Part shown: positions 26,932-36,301 of the stretch, one piece after another
How the letters are laid out: the number at the start of each line of letters is the position of its first letter
Position numbering within the stretch: position 1 is the stretch's first letter
Source of the DNA: Pantoea piersonii
GTDB lineage: Bacteria; Pseudomonadota; Gammaproteobacteria; Enterobacterales; Enterobacteriaceae
NCBI RefSeq assembly: GCF_003612015.1
Contig: NZ_RARB01000001.1
Span: forward strand, 248,001-312,000
Direction: 5' to 3'
DNA length: 64,000 nt
The notes under the pieces: model-generated
What the model was told of the DNA's origin: nothing
Seen by the model: the letters and a program-made list of their open reading frames with translations, nothing else
Database searches by the model: none
Translations under genes and position numbers: made by a program

Positions 26932-27444
26932 CTATCTTATTTTTGCGGAAACAATTTTATCATCTGCTTTCCAGATGCGGTATTTAACCTCAATGTTATC
27001 GGGAGTATAAACGACAACTGGTAGCTTACTGTTATAACTCAACATGCCATTCGCACCGAGACTGGCCCCCACGAATTTTTTTTCCTTCTTCTCTTCTGGA
27101 CAGGCCATCATAGTAGAGACGTGCATCACGCCTGAATCTGATGTTTTCGCTGTTTCAAACACATAATAAGGGTACCCCCAGCCATCGACTGTTTCGCTCT
27201 TCAGCTGGCCCAGAAGTTGATGAGCATTACAGTCAACTTCTAATGTTTGACCAATCATCAGCTCGACTTTATATAAATACTCATTCTTAAGCTCGGGCAG
27301 CTCTATCACCTGACGACTTATACCTTTTTCCGGTTCTGGATAAGGCGCGATAGCTTTCAAAGATTGCTGCTGAGTGGAAGCGCTAGCCGAAAGGCAACCA
27401 ACAGACATCAGCAAACATAGAGCCCACGAGGAATTTCTGGTCAT
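26932..27444 (-). CDS. eco: Ecotin, periplasmic serine protease inhibitor
   Basis: Dimeric inhibitor of trypsin-fold proteases (trypsin, chymotrypsin, elastase), thought to shield bacteria from host enzymes. Ecotin features are unmistakable: [16 protein letters not shown], a reactive loop [16 protein letters not shown] with Met at P1 and a cysteine matching an earlier VDCNAHQL for the conserved disulfide, and [12 protein letters not shown] near the C-terminus. A signal peptide covers roughly the first 24 residues. The start at ATG 27444 has AAGGA upstream; two earlier Mets lack one. The base composition is AT-richer than the backbone, which suggests acquisition with neighbouring genes. Confidence 0.93.
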   Translation of the reverse strand: MTRNSSWALCLLMSVGCLSASASTQQQSLKAIAPYPEPEKGISRQVIELPELKNEYLYKVELMIGQTLEVDCNAHQLLGQLKSETVDGWGYPYYVFETAKTSDSGVMHVSTMMACPEEKKEKKFVGASLGANGMLSYNSKLPVVVYTPDNIEVKYRIWKADDKIVSAKIR

Positions 27445-28102
27445 TAAGTGTGTCCTTGAGTCCATTTCAAAAATATCAATAGCTAACAAAATGGTGAAAG
27501 TTAGCGTTAAGCGCTGCGATTTTATTTAAAGTTAGTGGTTAATGTCATCCGAAAGAGCGATAGCGGCATCCAGGTTGTGTAAAAAATAGTTTACATTATC
27601 TTTGTGTGGGGTTGCGTGCGCGAACCCTCCTAAAAGCGTCATCTGTCACAGGGGTGATGATTAGAGGAAACGTTAAAAGAGTTCGAAAAACGCTTATTTA
27701 ACGTATTTATACCAAACGGTTTGACGCATAGATGTGTGTTTGCCGGAAACGGATATCGATAGCCTTTGTTTGTTAATCAATAGCGGCCAGGTTAAAGAAA
27801 ACCATAATGAAAGGCGGCAAATAATTTATAGATTTAAGCTGCTAATAAAATTAGCAATATCAGATTACAAACCGCCACATCGTAACACCTCCGGCGTTTC
27901 GGGATGACCGGATAAAAAACAATGGTGGCGGCATGTTATGCTCGTATAAAATATGCAGCAGCGCTGGCAGAGAATAACGATATTCACCGCTACAGCGCGC
28001 TTAAGGCTGACTTTATTGAATATCATTCGACGCTGGTCCTGACTGACGCAGGCGGCCACCGCAAATCTGACAATCCAGCTTCACCGCCTTAAATCACTCA
28101 AA
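27445..28102. other. AT-rich intergenic region with a doubtful small frame
   Basis: About 650 bases of low-GC DNA between ecotin and an alpha/beta hydrolase gene. The right half contains an open frame on the plus strand from ATG 27922 to TAA 28092 (56 codons) with a protein-like stretch (ALAENNDIHRYSALKADF) but no convincing ribosome site and no recognised family. It could be a gene remnant. I see no repeats, tRNA or IS ends. Confidence 0.35.
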
Positions 28103-29017
28103 TCAGAGCTGCGCATCAAGAAAAGCGCAAAGCCTCTCCAGGAAAATGTCTGGTACTTCTTCATGGGGCGAATGCCCGCAGGGTAGCGCCTCGCCGGTTA
28201 CCTGCTGCGCTTTATCACGCCACGTCGCCACCACATCATAGAGTTCGCCGACCGTTCCTTTTTCGCCCCACAGCAGCAGTAGCGGGCAAGCGATTCTTTT
28301 CTCACTGTCTGCCGCGTCGTCTTCCAGATCGAGGGTGGCGGCGGCGCGGTAATCTTCACACACCGCGTGTATCATCTCTGGCTGCTGATAGCAGCGCAGA
28401 TAGTCGTTGAAGACCGCTTCTGAAGTGGCACCAGCGGTTTTTAGCTGCCCTTCGATATGTTTTTTCAGGAAAAAACCGGGATCGTTCGCAATCATGGTTT
28501 CAGGCAGCGGCCAGGGCTGAATCAGAAAAAACCACCAGAAATAGCGGGTAGCGAACGCTTTATTGGTCAGCGCATACATGGTCGCCGTAGGCGCGATATC
28601 CACGAATACGCAGCAGCTCACCTTGTCGGGGTGATCCAGCGCCAGCCGGTGGCCAACCCGACCTCCACGATCGTGGCCGACGAAAGCCACCTGCTTATAG
28701 CCCAGCGCCTCGATCAGCAGGCTGATATCTTCCGCCATGACGCGCTTAGAGTAGGGGCGGTGCTGCTCGTCGCTGGTGGGCTTGTCGCTGTCGCCATAAC
28801 CTCGCAGATCGGGCAGGATCACGCGGTACTTTTCTGCCAGCTGCGGGGCAATCTTACGCCAGGTAATATGGTTCTGAGGATGGCCATGAAGCAACAGCAG
28901 CGGCTTGCCCGAGCCGCCCGTGGCGACGCGCAGCCTGATGCCGTTAGCAAGGGTAATATCCTGTAGCCTGAAACCTGGAATGAAAGGCGACTCACCCTGT
29001 TCAACTATAGGGTTCAT
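28103..29017 (-). CDS. Alpha/beta hydrolase, haloacetate dehalogenase-like
   Basis: A 304-residue alpha/beta hydrolase. The oxyanion motif is LLHGHPQNHITW, the nucleophile motif is VGHDRGGRVGHRLALDHP with Asp at the nucleophile position and the two Arg residues that hold the carboxylate in fluoroacetate dehalogenases, and the His is in PCGHSPHE. In that family a His-Trp pair binds the halide (motif YWHWYF); here it reads YFWWFF, so the His is replaced by Trp. It may therefore be an epoxide or ester hydrolase. ATG 29017 has GAGGAG seven bases upstream and overlaps the upstream serine hydrolase gene by 17 bases, so the two are translated together. Confidence 0.8.
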   Translation of the reverse strand: MNPIVEQGESPFIPGFRLQDITLANGIRLRVATGGSGKPLLLLHGHPQNHITWRKIAPQLAEKYRVILPDLRGYGDSDKPTSDEQHRPYSKRVMAEDISLLIEALGYKQVAFVGHDRGGRVGHRLALDHPDKVSCCVFVDIAPTATMYALTNKAFATRYFWWFFLIQPWPLPETMIANDPGFFLKKHIEGQLKTAGATSEAVFNDYLRCYQQPEMIHAVCEDYRAAATLDLEDDAADSEKRIACPLLLLWGEKGTVGELYDVVATWRDKAQQVTGEALPCGHSPHEEVPDIFLERLCAFLDAQL

Positions 29018-30179
29018 GGTTTTCTCCTCGATGTATTGAGACAGGGTCACTATCACCGGCATAGCGCGAGGCTATTTCCTGTGCCAGTTTTCCTGCCTCA
29101 GACTCTCTGAAAAAGCGACTTGCGCAGTCAGCCTGAGGATCCGCATGCATGGAGCCTGCATTGGTCAATATAGCCACGACACAGTCGCTGTGCTGATACC
29201 ACCATACGCATGCGCTAAAACCCAGAACATTGCCGCCGTGCCCTAATGCCGGGCCGTAGTCTGTTTCGATCCTGAACAGGCTTAACCCCATTTCGCCACT
29301 TTCAGCCGGGAGCCAGCGCTGCATCGCCTTCATGCTTTGCGGGTTAAGCAACTGCGCGTTTTTAAGGGCAAGAATAAAGGTCATGATGTCTTGCGCAGTG
29401 GAAACGATGCCGCCAGCGGCCCATTCAACAGCGAGGCTGGAGGCAGATACATTTATCAGGCCATAAGGTGCCGGGTGAAAATGCGGGGAAAAACCGGCGT
29501 TTTGTATAAAAGCAGCATCCAGCCGGTGATACTTGCCGGCAAGGTTTCCGCTCTTCGCCGGGGAAGCGCCTGCCATACAGGTATTTTTCAGGGACAGCGG
29601 CGCCAGAATTCTTTTGCTCAACTCTGCTTCCAGGCTGTTCTGCGTTATTTTCTCAATTAACAATCCCAGCAAGGTGAAGTGGGTATTTGAATAGTGAAAG
29701 TTCTCGCCTGGCAGGCTTAACGCTTTTTTGCCCCGGATATAGTCAAGGGTTTTATGCGGCATCCAGCGTCTTTCTGGATTCAGATGCTTTCCGCGCGCAT
29801 CGGAAATCCAGCCGGGATCATCTTCCCAGCTTGGGATAGCAGCGTAATGGGACAAAAGTTGTCTGGGGGTGACGGTATCGGCATGGGCAATTCGGGATAA
29901 AAGCTTTTCGTCGAGCCAGCGCGAGACGGGCGTGTCGAGAGGCAGCAAACCCTCTTCATTTAGCTGAAGAGCTAATACCGCAATAAAGACTTTCGTTATG
30001 CTGCCAATGCCGAAAAGCGTTTCTGGCGTGTTTCTGGTGCCGTTTTCTACGTCAGCATAACCAGCGGCTTCATGCCATATTATCTGGCTGCCCTTGCCGA
30101 TGGCCAGAGATACAGCAGGAAAGCGGGTCCGCGTTTTCTGAAGAAGTAAATCCTGCAACGCGCTTTCGGGTGAAGCCAT
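29001..30179 (-). CDS. Serine hydrolase, class C beta-lactamase family
   Basis: A 392-residue penicillin-binding-protein-like serine hydrolase. The SxxK motif is in GIGSITKVF, YxN in FHYSNTHFTLLG, and the third motif is HGG in LGHGGNVLG, a variant common in esterase/peptidase members and not in true AmpC. No signal peptide is visible, so it probably acts in the cytoplasm, which argues against beta-lactam resistance. ATG 30179 has AAGGAAG upstream. The stop lies inside the next gene, forming a two-gene operon with the dehalogenase-like hydrolase. Confidence 0.83.
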   Translation of the reverse strand: MASPESALQDLLLQKTRTRFPAVSLAIGKGSQIIWHEAAGYADVENGTRNTPETLFGIGSITKVFIAVLALQLNEEGLLPLDTPVSRWLDEKLLSRIAHADTVTPRQLLSHYAAIPSWEDDPGWISDARGKHLNPERRWMPHKTLDYIRGKKALSLPGENFHYSNTHFTLLGLLIEKITQNSLEAELSKRILAPLSLKNTCMAGASPAKSGNLAGKYHRLDAAFIQNAGFSPHFHPAPYGLINVSASSLAVEWAAGGIVSTAQDIMTFILALKNAQLLNPQSMKAMQRWLPAESGEMGLSLFRIETDYGPALGHGGNVLGFSACVWWYQHSDCVVAILTNAGSMHADPQADCASRFFRESEAGKLAQEIASRYAGDSDPVSIHRGENHEPYS

Positions 30180-30358
30180 TTTGCTTCCTTCTGAATAAAG
30201 ACATTTATGACGCAAAGAGAGAGAACAGCGCGCCACTGGCTTAAGTATGGCTGTTCCTGACATTACAGGTAATCAGCTCAGGCCAGTCGCTCACCGGCTG
30301 CAGGCGCTGTAGCCTTTTGATGAGCCTGGCTATGACCGTAGTCGAGGTACAGGTAATA

Positions 30359-30982
30359 TCAGTAAAGCGTGTTTTTTAATCGTTCCGGCAGCGCCTGATC
30401 ATAGGCATCGCCATTAATTTCAGACCGGGAAAGCTGATGAAGAATAGAGCCTGGGCTGGGGAGCTGGTCACGCTTGATTTGTACGGCGGGATCCCAGAGC
30501 TTTGAGCGAATGATGGCGCGGCTACACTGAAAAAAAACGCTTTCGACCGCAATACGCAAGACCGTTTTAGGCAGTTGATGGTTTACGGCGAACCTGTGGA
30601 GTAATTCTGGATCCGTCGTGATCTTCGCCGTGCCGTTCACGCGCAGCGTTTCGCCAATGCCTGGGATAAGAAAAAGAAGCGCAACGCGGTTATCGTGAAG
30701 AATATTGCGCAGGCTGTCTATGCGGTTATTGCCTCGCCTGTCGGGCAATAACAGCGTCTTCGCATCTTCAATGACGACAAAGCCCGCCGGATCGCCTCTT
30801 GGAGACACATCGAGTCCACCCGGCCCTGAGGTTGCCAGCGCCACAAAGGGCGAGGCTTCGATAAAAGGGCGGTAGGCCGGATGAATATGGTCAGTCTCCT
30901 TGGTTAAAGAGGGTTTTGCGACTGCGCCATAAATCCGTTCCAGCTCCGCATCACTCGTAATGAATGTCTGTTCAACAGCCAT
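30359..30982 (-). CDS. PPOX-fold flavoprotein (pyridoxamine 5'-phosphate oxidase family)
   Basis: A 207-residue protein of the split-barrel FMN-binding fold, close to the group known as MSMEG_1061-like. Typical blocks are FVALATSGPGGLDVSPRGDP, LLLPDRRGNNRIDSLRNI and ALLFLIPGIGETLRVNG, which form the FMN site. Two starts are possible: GTG 30991 and ATG 30982; GGAGG sits between them. The substrate is unknown. It lies downstream of norR on the same strand, with a 200-base gap that holds nothing recognisable. Confidence 0.82.
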   Translation of the reverse strand: MAVEQTFITSDAELERIYGAVAKPSLTKETDHIHPAYRPFIEASPFVALATSGPGGLDVSPRGDPAGFVVIEDAKTLLLPDRRGNNRIDSLRNILHDNRVALLFLIPGIGETLRVNGTAKITTDPELLHRFAVNHQLPKTVLRIAVESVFFQCSRAIIRSKLWDPAVQIKRDQLPSPGSILHQLSRSEINGDAYDQALPERLKNTLY

Positions 30983-31192
30983 ATCCTCCACCGCCTTCTG
31001 TATTCAGGAATACGCTCATCACCTTTATACATGACGGCTGGTGGGGATGCACTTGCACCGCTGAATAGCGGTCGGCTTTACTCAGGCAAAAGCCCGGTCT
31101 GCGCATAACGCATCTTGCACATCGCTTCGCTGCCTGAAGCTGCCAGCCCGGTTAAAGGAGACCATCCTTCGTTCTGACGGCGAACGGCGTCT

Positions 31193-32713
31193 TTACTTCA
31201 GTCCGAGTTTGCGGGCCAGACGATGTAGGTTTCCCGGATCGAGTTCCAGCTGACGCGCGGTTCTGGCCCAGACTCTCCCGGTGCTTTCATAGACCTGCTT
31301 AATGTACTTATATTGAAACTGACGGGTTGCCTCGCTAAGGCTCGCTAAGGGCAGAGACGGCGCGGTTTCGGTCGGCGCTGAACGAAGGGGCGTTTCGCCT
31401 TTCAGGTTGAAGTGCTGAGGCAGCAAAATGATTTCGCCGCTGCGTGACTCCGCCTGCGCGATGATGACCGCACGATAGATGGCGTGCTCCAGCTCGCGCA
31501 CGTTTCCGGGCCAGCTTGCTGCTTCAAGCATGGCGCTGGTGGTCGGGCTAAGGGCGATGCTGGTCAAACCAAACTTTATCCGGCACTTTTCACAGAAATA
31601 GCCGGCAAGCAGCACGATATCGTCGCGCCGCTCCTGCAGCGAGGGCACGAACAGGGGAAAAACGCTTAAACGGTGATAAAGGTCAGCCCGGAATTTGCCC
31701 TCCGTAACTGCTTTGCGCATATCCATGTTGGTCGCCGCGATGATGCGGACATTGACGGTCAGAGCTTTATCCTTTCCCACGCGCTGTAGATCGCCATACT
31801 GAAGTACGCGCAGCAGTTTAGCCTGTAGCGAGAGCGGCAGTTCTCCAATCTCATCCAGAAACAACGTTCCTTTATCCGCCAGTTCAAATTTACCTGGCCG
31901 ATCGTGAATAGCGCCGGTGAAAGCGCCTTTGACGTGGCCAAACAGCTCGCTCTCTGCGACGCTTTCCGGCAGCGCGGCGCAATTAAGGTAAATCAGGGGC
32001 TGCGCGGCGCGATGGGAGAGGCGATGGATTGCCTGAGCAATAAGTTCCTTGCCGGTCCCTGTCTCACCCATGATCAATACGCTCAGGTCAGAGGGGGCGA
32101 CAACGGCGATCTCTCTCTTCAGATGGGCGAGCGGCGCGGACTCACCAATAATCTGCATCTCCTCATTCCCTTCTGGCCGCATATGCTGCGGGATAAAGGA
32201 GGAGGGCGGCTTTTCTAACTGCTCAACCAGCAGGGCGTTGTTCAGGGCACCAGCGGTCAGGCTGGCAAGGACGCGCAATTCCTCATCGCTGTAAGTATCA
32301 AACTGATGCGCGTCCATGCCGTCCAGGGTCAGGGCACCGATCAGCGTCTGCCCCGAAAAGAGCGGCATGCCGACGCACGCATGAACATGTAATTCGCCCT
32401 GTTCGGGGATCAGACCGTCGTAGGGATCGGGCAGATCGTTATCCGCAGGAAAGCGCACAACATCGCCTGCGCGCGCGATCGCTTCCAGCCGTGGATGCGC
32501 ATCAAGGCTAAACCGGCGGCCCATAACATCAGGGGCAAGCCCGGCCGTAGCCAGAGGTCTGAACTGCTGATTTTCATAGCGTAACAGGGCGGTAGCGTCA
32601 CAGCTTAACGCCTGGTGGATGCTTTTTATCATCCGCATAAAGCGGTCACGCTCACGTACGCCGTTCTGAATATCGACAGCCAGCGCCGCCAGGGTTTCAA
32701 CTGAGAGAGCCAT
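31193..32713 (-). CDS. norR: NorR, nitric-oxide-sensing sigma-54 activator
   Basis: Enhancer-binding protein that senses NO with a non-haem iron in its N-terminal GAF domain and then activates sigma-54 promoters. Product of 506 residues (E. coli 504). The GAF domain spans about 20-170 and contains [19 protein letters not shown]. The AAA+ domain shows Walker A GETGTGKE, the sigma-54 contact loop GAFTGA, and Walker [10 protein letters not shown]. The C-terminal Fis-type helix-turn-helix ends [13 protein letters not shown]. It is divergent from two small genes and norVW. The first NorR-type site (32717-32727) lies four bases upstream of its start codon, so the gene is probably autoregulated. Confidence 0.96.
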   Translation of the reverse strand: MALSVETLAALAVDIQNGVRERDRFMRMIKSIHQALSCDATALLRYENQQFRPLATAGLAPDVMGRRFSLDAHPRLEAIARAGDVVRFPADNDLPDPYDGLIPEQGELHVHACVGMPLFSGQTLIGALTLDGMDAHQFDTYSDEELRVLASLTAGALNNALLVEQLEKPPSSFIPQHMRPEGNEEMQIIGESAPLAHLKREIAVVAPSDLSVLIMGETGTGKELIAQAIHRLSHRAAQPLIYLNCAALPESVAESELFGHVKGAFTGAIHDRPGKFELADKGTLFLDEIGELPLSLQAKLLRVLQYGDLQRVGKDKALTVNVRIIAATNMDMRKAVTEGKFRADLYHRLSVFPLFVPSLQERRDDIVLLAGYFCEKCRIKFGLTSIALSPTTSAMLEAASWPGNVRELEHAIYRAVIIAQAESRSGEIILLPQHFNLKGETPLRSAPTETAPSLPLASLSEATRQFQYKYIKQVYESTGRVWARTARQLELDPGNLHRLARKLGLK

Positions 32714-32716
32714 AGT

Positions 32717-32828
32717 GTCACCTGTACAATAGATGTCTTAATAACAATATTAACTATTGTTATAAATACAGTATGGGCCTTCTCCCTTGATGCAAATCAA
32801 TTAGTTAAGAAGTGGCACGACATATGCC
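32717..32828 (+). promoter_or_regulatory. NorR/IHF/sigma-54 module 1, upstream of the small-gene operon
   Basis: Three GT-N7-AC sites of the NorR type: GTCACCTGTAC (32717-32727), GTCTTAATAAC (32735-32745) and GTTATAAATAC (32759-32769), with centres 18 and 24 bp apart. A full-consensus IHF site, AATCAATTAGTTA, is at 32795-32807. The sigma-54 promoter is TGGCACGACATATGCC at 32813-32828, with GG-N10-GC spacing. The last NorR centre is 50 bp before the GG. The arrangement matches module 2 in front of norV almost base for base, although the sequences between the sites differ. Confidence 0.85.
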
Positions 32829-32864
32829 TGATTAGCTTAATGAATTAAGTTAAGGAGCACAGAA

Positions 32865-33122
32865 ATGTCCGACCATGTAAAGATAAAAGCGCTCAGCGCA
32901 CAACAGATCAATACCGCCGCGAATGCGCTGCGCTGGGCCGCGTTCGGCGGCAGCCGAGGGCCAGACTTAACCTGTTACCAGCGCGCTCCAGATCGGCTTC
33001 GTTTCGAAACGGAATATGGCGGACGCAAAGCCTGGGTAGACTTAGATCTTCCCTGTACTCCCTTGTCGCTGCTGATTGCCGGTTCGCTTCTGTTACAGCA
33101 GCTTAATACCTGGATTGGGTGA
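32865..33122 (+). CDS. Small protein of unknown function, predicted NO-induced
   Basis: An 85-residue protein I do not recognise. It starts at ATG 32865 with AAGGAG nine bases upstream. The N-terminal half is polar with two aromatic/Gly-rich strands (ALRWAAFGGSRGPDL, RLRFETEYGGRKAWVDLDL), and the C-terminus is hydrophobic (LSLLIAGSLLLQQLNTWIG), probably an amphipathic or buried helix; there is a single Cys. It is the first gene behind NorR/sigma-54 module 1 and is followed after four bases by a YdcY homologue, with a terminator beyond. Its position between norR and norV and its promoter suggest a job in nitric oxide stress; that is inference. Confidence 0.85.
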   Translation: MSDHVKIKALSAQQINTAANALRWAAFGGSRGPDLTCYQRAPDRLRFETEYGGRKAWVDLDLPCTPLSLLIAGSLLLQQLNTWIG

Positions 33123-33126
33123 AACC

Positions 33127-33360
33127 ATGACGCATCTGGATGAAGTAATGACAGCGGTCGATACCGCCATCGCGAATAATATTATTCGCGAGATGAACGT
33201 GCTGCTGTGCGAACTCAGCGAGGATAGCAGGCTCACGCGCGAGGAGCGCTTTACCCAGCAGCAGCGCCTGCGCGCTGCGGTTTTCCGGCACAGTACAGAG
33301 AAAAAAGAGCTGGCCGAACAGCGCCGTAACTGGCTGACTCGCGGCGGCATTATCAGTTAA
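33127..33360 (+). CDS. ydcY: YdcY-like protein (DUF2526)
   Basis: A 77-residue, highly charged helical protein. The sequence THLDEVMTAVDTAIANNII, the middle TREERFTQQQRLRAAV and the end LTRGGIIS line up along the whole length with E. coli YdcY as I remember it, also 77 residues. YdcY has no known function. In E. coli it lies near ortT (ydcX), far from nor genes; here it is the second gene of a unit with NorR/sigma-54 signals, four bases after the first. This is a rare hint about the role of the family. Confidence 0.88.
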   Translation: MTHLDEVMTAVDTAIANNIIREMNVLLCELSEDSRLTREERFTQQQRLRAAVFRHSTEKKELAEQRRNWLTRGGIIS

Positions 33361-33392
33361 AGAAGCATCACAACCTGCCCTGATCGAGATAA

Positions 33393-33414
33393 GCCCGCTA
33401 CGGCGGGCTTTTTT
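33393..33414 (+). terminator. Terminator of the small-gene operon
   Basis: GCCCGC-TACG-GCGGGC (33393-33408), extended by AA/TT, then a run of six T (33409-33414). It separates the small-gene unit from norVW, which therefore needs its own promoter. Confidence 0.9.
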
Positions 33415-33428
33415 ATGTGCTGAGTAGT

Positions 33429-33541
33429 GTCTTTAAGACAATTAATTGTGACTGAGACAATATTTGATAGGGTTGTTTGAACAATGCTTATAAATTATTG
33501 ATTTTAAAATCAAACACTTAAAAACTGGCATGACAGATGCA
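33429..33541 (+). promoter_or_regulatory. NorR/IHF/sigma-54 module 2, norVW promoter
   Basis: Three GT-N7-AC sites: GTCTTTAAGAC (33429-33439), GTGACTGAGAC (33448-33458) and GTTGTTTGAAC (33472-33482), with centres 19 and 24 bp apart. A consensus IHF site, AATCAAACACTTA, is at 33508-33520. The sigma-54 promoter TGGCATGACAGATGCA is at 33526-33541 (GG-N10-GC). The last NorR centre is 50 bp before the GG, and the IHF site starts 19 bp before it. E. coli norVW also uses three NorR sites and sigma-54. Confidence 0.9.
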
Positions 33542-33580
33542 CTGGGTTAAGGAAATTCACCTCAGCTAAAAGGGCATCTG

Positions 33581-35050
33581 ATGAACATTCATGTAAAAAA
33601 CAATATTTTTTGGGTCGGCAAACGGGACTGGGAAGTTGAGCATTTTCACGGCAAAGAGTACAAGATGCAGCGCGGCACCAGCTATAACAGCTACCTTATC
33701 CGCGAAGAGAAGAATGTCTTGATCGATACCGTCGATCTCCGTTTCCGCACCGATTTCGTTAAAAATCTTAGCGAAGAGATCGATTTAAAAACGATCGACG
33801 CCATCATTATCAACCATGCGGAGGAGGACCACGCAGGCGCGCTGGCCGAGCTGCTGGCGTTGATCCCAGGCACGCCGATTTACTGCACTGCCAACGGCGT
33901 AGACTCGATTAACGGCCATCATCACCATCCCGAATGGAATTTCAACGTAGTAAAAACAGGCGACTCGCTCGATATCGGCAACGGCAAAAAACTGATCTTT
34001 GTTGAAACGCCGATGCTGCACTGGCCGGACAGCATGATGACCTATATGACGCAGGACGCCGTGCTGTTCAGTAATGACGCTTTTGGCCAGCACTACTGCG
34101 ATGAGCACCTGTTTAACGATGAAGTCGACCAGCACGAGCTGTTTGACCAGTGTCAGCGCTACTTCTCAAATATCCTTACGCCCTTTGCGCGCCTGGTGAC
34201 GGCGAAGATCAACGAGATCCTGAGCTTCAATCTGCCGCTAAGTATGATCGCCACCTCCCACGGTGTGGTATGGCGCGACAACCCGGCGCAGATTGTTGAG
34301 CTTTATCTGAAGTGGTCCGCCGATTACCAGGAAGATCGCATCACGCTCTTTTATGACGCCATGTCGAACAATACGCGCATGATGGCGGATGCCATCGCTC
34401 AGGGGATCCGGGAAACGGATCCGCGCGTTGCCGTTAAGGTTTACAACGTCTCCGCCCACGACAAAAACGAGATCATCACCTCCTGCTTCCGCTCAAAAGG
34501 CATTCTGGTCGGCTCCTCTACCATGAACAATGTGATGATGCCAAAGGTGGCGGGCATGCTGGAGGAGATCACCGGCCTGAAATTCCGTAATAAACGCGCC
34601 TCCGCGTTTGGCTCCTATGGCTGGACGGGCGGCGCCGTCGATCGCGTGGCGACCCGCCTGCAGGATGCCGGTTTCGATATGACTATCGCCCTGAAAACCA
34701 AATGGCGCCCCGATCTCTCGGCGCTGGAAGCGTGTCGTGAACATGGTCGCAACATCGCCCGCGAATGGGCGCTTTCTCCCATCCCTTCGGCAGCGCCTTC
34801 CGTTGACAGCGCCGCGGCAGTTATTGCCGCCGCGACGCCTGAAAGCAGCGATGGATACGGTATGACGCAAGCGGACAAAGCGGGCGGTCAGAAAATGATT
34901 TGTACGGTATGCCAGTGGGTTTACGACCCGTCTGAGGGTGAACCCGCTCAGGCGGTTGCGCCCGGCACCGCGTGGGAAGCGGTGCCGGAGGATTTCCTGT
35001 GTCCCGGCTGTGCGCTGGGTAAATCCGTATTCGAGCCATATGAGGGTTAA
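33581..35050 (+). CDS. norV: NorV, anaerobic nitric oxide reductase flavorubredoxin
   Basis: Reduces NO to N2O under low oxygen. Product of 489 residues (E. coli 479). An MBL-type diiron domain spans about 1-250, with [12 protein letters not shown] and further His ligands (HHHPEWN, TSHGVVW). A flavodoxin domain spans about 255-400 and holds FMN. A linker rich in Ala and Ser leads to a C-terminal rubredoxin of about 50 residues with [12 protein letters not shown] and [11 protein letters not shown], whose four Cys bind one iron. Electrons come from NorW, encoded next with an 11-base overlap. Confidence 0.97.
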   Translation: MNIHVKNNIFWVGKRDWEVEHFHGKEYKMQRGTSYNSYLIREEKNVLIDTVDLRFRTDFVKNLSEEIDLKTIDAIIINHAEEDHAGALAELLALIPGTPIYCTANGVDSINGHHHHPEWNFNVVKTGDSLDIGNGKKLIFVETPMLHWPDSMMTYMTQDAVLFSNDAFGQHYCDEHLFNDEVDQHELFDQCQRYFSNILTPFARLVTAKINEILSFNLPLSMIATSHGVVWRDNPAQIVELYLKWSADYQEDRITLFYDAMSNNTRMMADAIAQGIRETDPRVAVKVYNVSAHDKNEIITSCFRSKGILVGSSTMNNVMMPKVAGMLEEITGLKFRNKRASAFGSYGWTGGAVDRVATRLQDAGFDMTIALKTKWRPDLSALEACREHGRNIAREWALSPIPSAAPSVDSAAAVIAAATPESSDGYGMTQADKAGGQKMICTVCQWVYDPSEGEPAQAVAPGTAWEAVPEDFLCPGCALGKSVFEPYEG

Positions 35051-36200
35051 GCCAGTGCCAGCAGATATTGTCATTATCGGTTCAGGCTTCGCTGCCCGGC
35101 AGCTGGTTAAATTTATCCGTCAGCAGGATAAAGCGGTGCCGGTTCGTATTATCGCCGCTGACAGCTGCAATGAATATAATAAGCCTGAGCTCAGTCATGT
35201 GTTCAGCATGGGCCATCGCGCGGACGACTTAACCCGTCAGACGGCGGCGGAATGGGCGGAAAGCCAGAACATCATGCTGCATCCTTTTACTTTTGTCAGG
35301 GGGATCGATCGAGCGGCGCATTGCGTTCAGACCAGCGCGGGCGATCTCTCCTATGGCAAGCTTGTTCTCGCCACCGGCGCCAGCGCCATCGTTCCCGCCG
35401 TGCAGGGCAGCGATCTGGTTTATACCCTGAACAGTCAGCAGGCTTACCGGAAATGCGAAGCCAGTTTGATCAACGCGAAGCGAGTGCTGATGATCGGCGG
35501 CGGGCTGATCGGAACAGAGCTTGCAATGGACCTTAATCGCGCCGGTAAACAGGTCACGGTCGTCGACCGCAGCGCAACGCTGCTTTCCGCGCTGCTGCCG
35601 CCTGAGATCGGCGGTCGTTTGCAGAATCGTTTAGTGCGCAGCGGCGTTCAGTTTCGTTTCCAGACGGAAATCAGCGGGCTGGTTCGCGATCGAGACGGGC
35701 TGGAGGTCCGCTTCAGCAACGGCGAGAGCGGGCGCTTCGATGCCGCTGTGTGCGCTATCGGCCTGCGTCCCGATCTCGCTCTGGCGCAGGAGGCGGGCAT
35801 CGAGGTGCGCCGCGGCATTGTGGTTGACGACACGCTCGCCACCTCCGCGCCTGATATCTACGCGCTGGGCGACTGCGCGGAAATCCAGGGAAGGCTGATG
35901 CCCTACCTTCAGCCCGCCATGCTGGCGGCGATGACGCTGGGCAAGAACCTGACCGGCCGCTCCGCGAAACTGACGCTGCCCGCCATGCTAATCAAGGTTA
36001 AAACGCCCGCTATGCCGCTCCATCTGGCGGGCGATCCGGCCAATCCCACCTACCAGTGGCAAATGACTTTTTCACCGACCGGCATTATCGCTAAAGGCTA
36101 TGACGAGAGCGGCGAGCTGCGGGCGTTTGTCGTCAGTGAGGATCACATGCAAATGGCGTTTAGCATGCTAAAGGAGATTAAGCTGGCTGGCGCCGCTTAA
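35040..36200 (+). CDS. norW: NorW, NADH:flavorubredoxin reductase
   Basis: FAD enzyme that passes electrons from NADH to the rubredoxin part of NorV. The 386-residue product has an FAD-binding [16 protein letters not shown] at the N-terminus, an NADH loop [18 protein letters not shown] in the middle, and [12 protein letters not shown], the second FAD motif. The start is ATG 35040, overlapping norV by 11 bases; a GTG five codons later (35055) with GAGGG upstream is also possible and closer to the E. coli start. Confidence 0.95.
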   Translation: MRVKPVPADIVIIGSGFAARQLVKFIRQQDKAVPVRIIAADSCNEYNKPELSHVFSMGHRADDLTRQTAAEWAESQNIMLHPFTFVRGIDRAAHCVQTSAGDLSYGKLVLATGASAIVPAVQGSDLVYTLNSQQAYRKCEASLINAKRVLMIGGGLIGTELAMDLNRAGKQVTVVDRSATLLSALLPPEIGGRLQNRLVRSGVQFRFQTEISGLVRDRDGLEVRFSNGESGRFDAAVCAIGLRPDLALAQEAGIEVRRGIVVDDTLATSAPDIYALGDCAEIQGRLMPYLQPAMLAAMTLGKNLTGRSAKLTLPAMLIKVKTPAMPLHLAGDPANPTYQWQMTFSPTGIIAKGYDESGELRAFVVSEDHMQMAFSMLKEIKLAGAA

Positions 36201-36251
36201 CGACGCTTTGCTTCCTGAAGGTCGCACCAGGCTTAGTTGCCTCCTGCTGCC

Positions 36252-36272
36252 AGGCCGGTTAATCACCGGCCT
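36252..36272 (+). terminator. Hairpin after norW
   Basis: AGGCCGGT (36252-36259) and ACCGGCCT (36265-36272) form an 8-bp stem 51 bases after the norW stop. A T run follows only after a further dozen GC-rich bases, so it may attenuate more than end transcription before the next small gene. Confidence 0.5.
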
Positions 36273-36301
36273 GCGCCGCGCCATTTTTTAAAGGTCATAC
36301 T

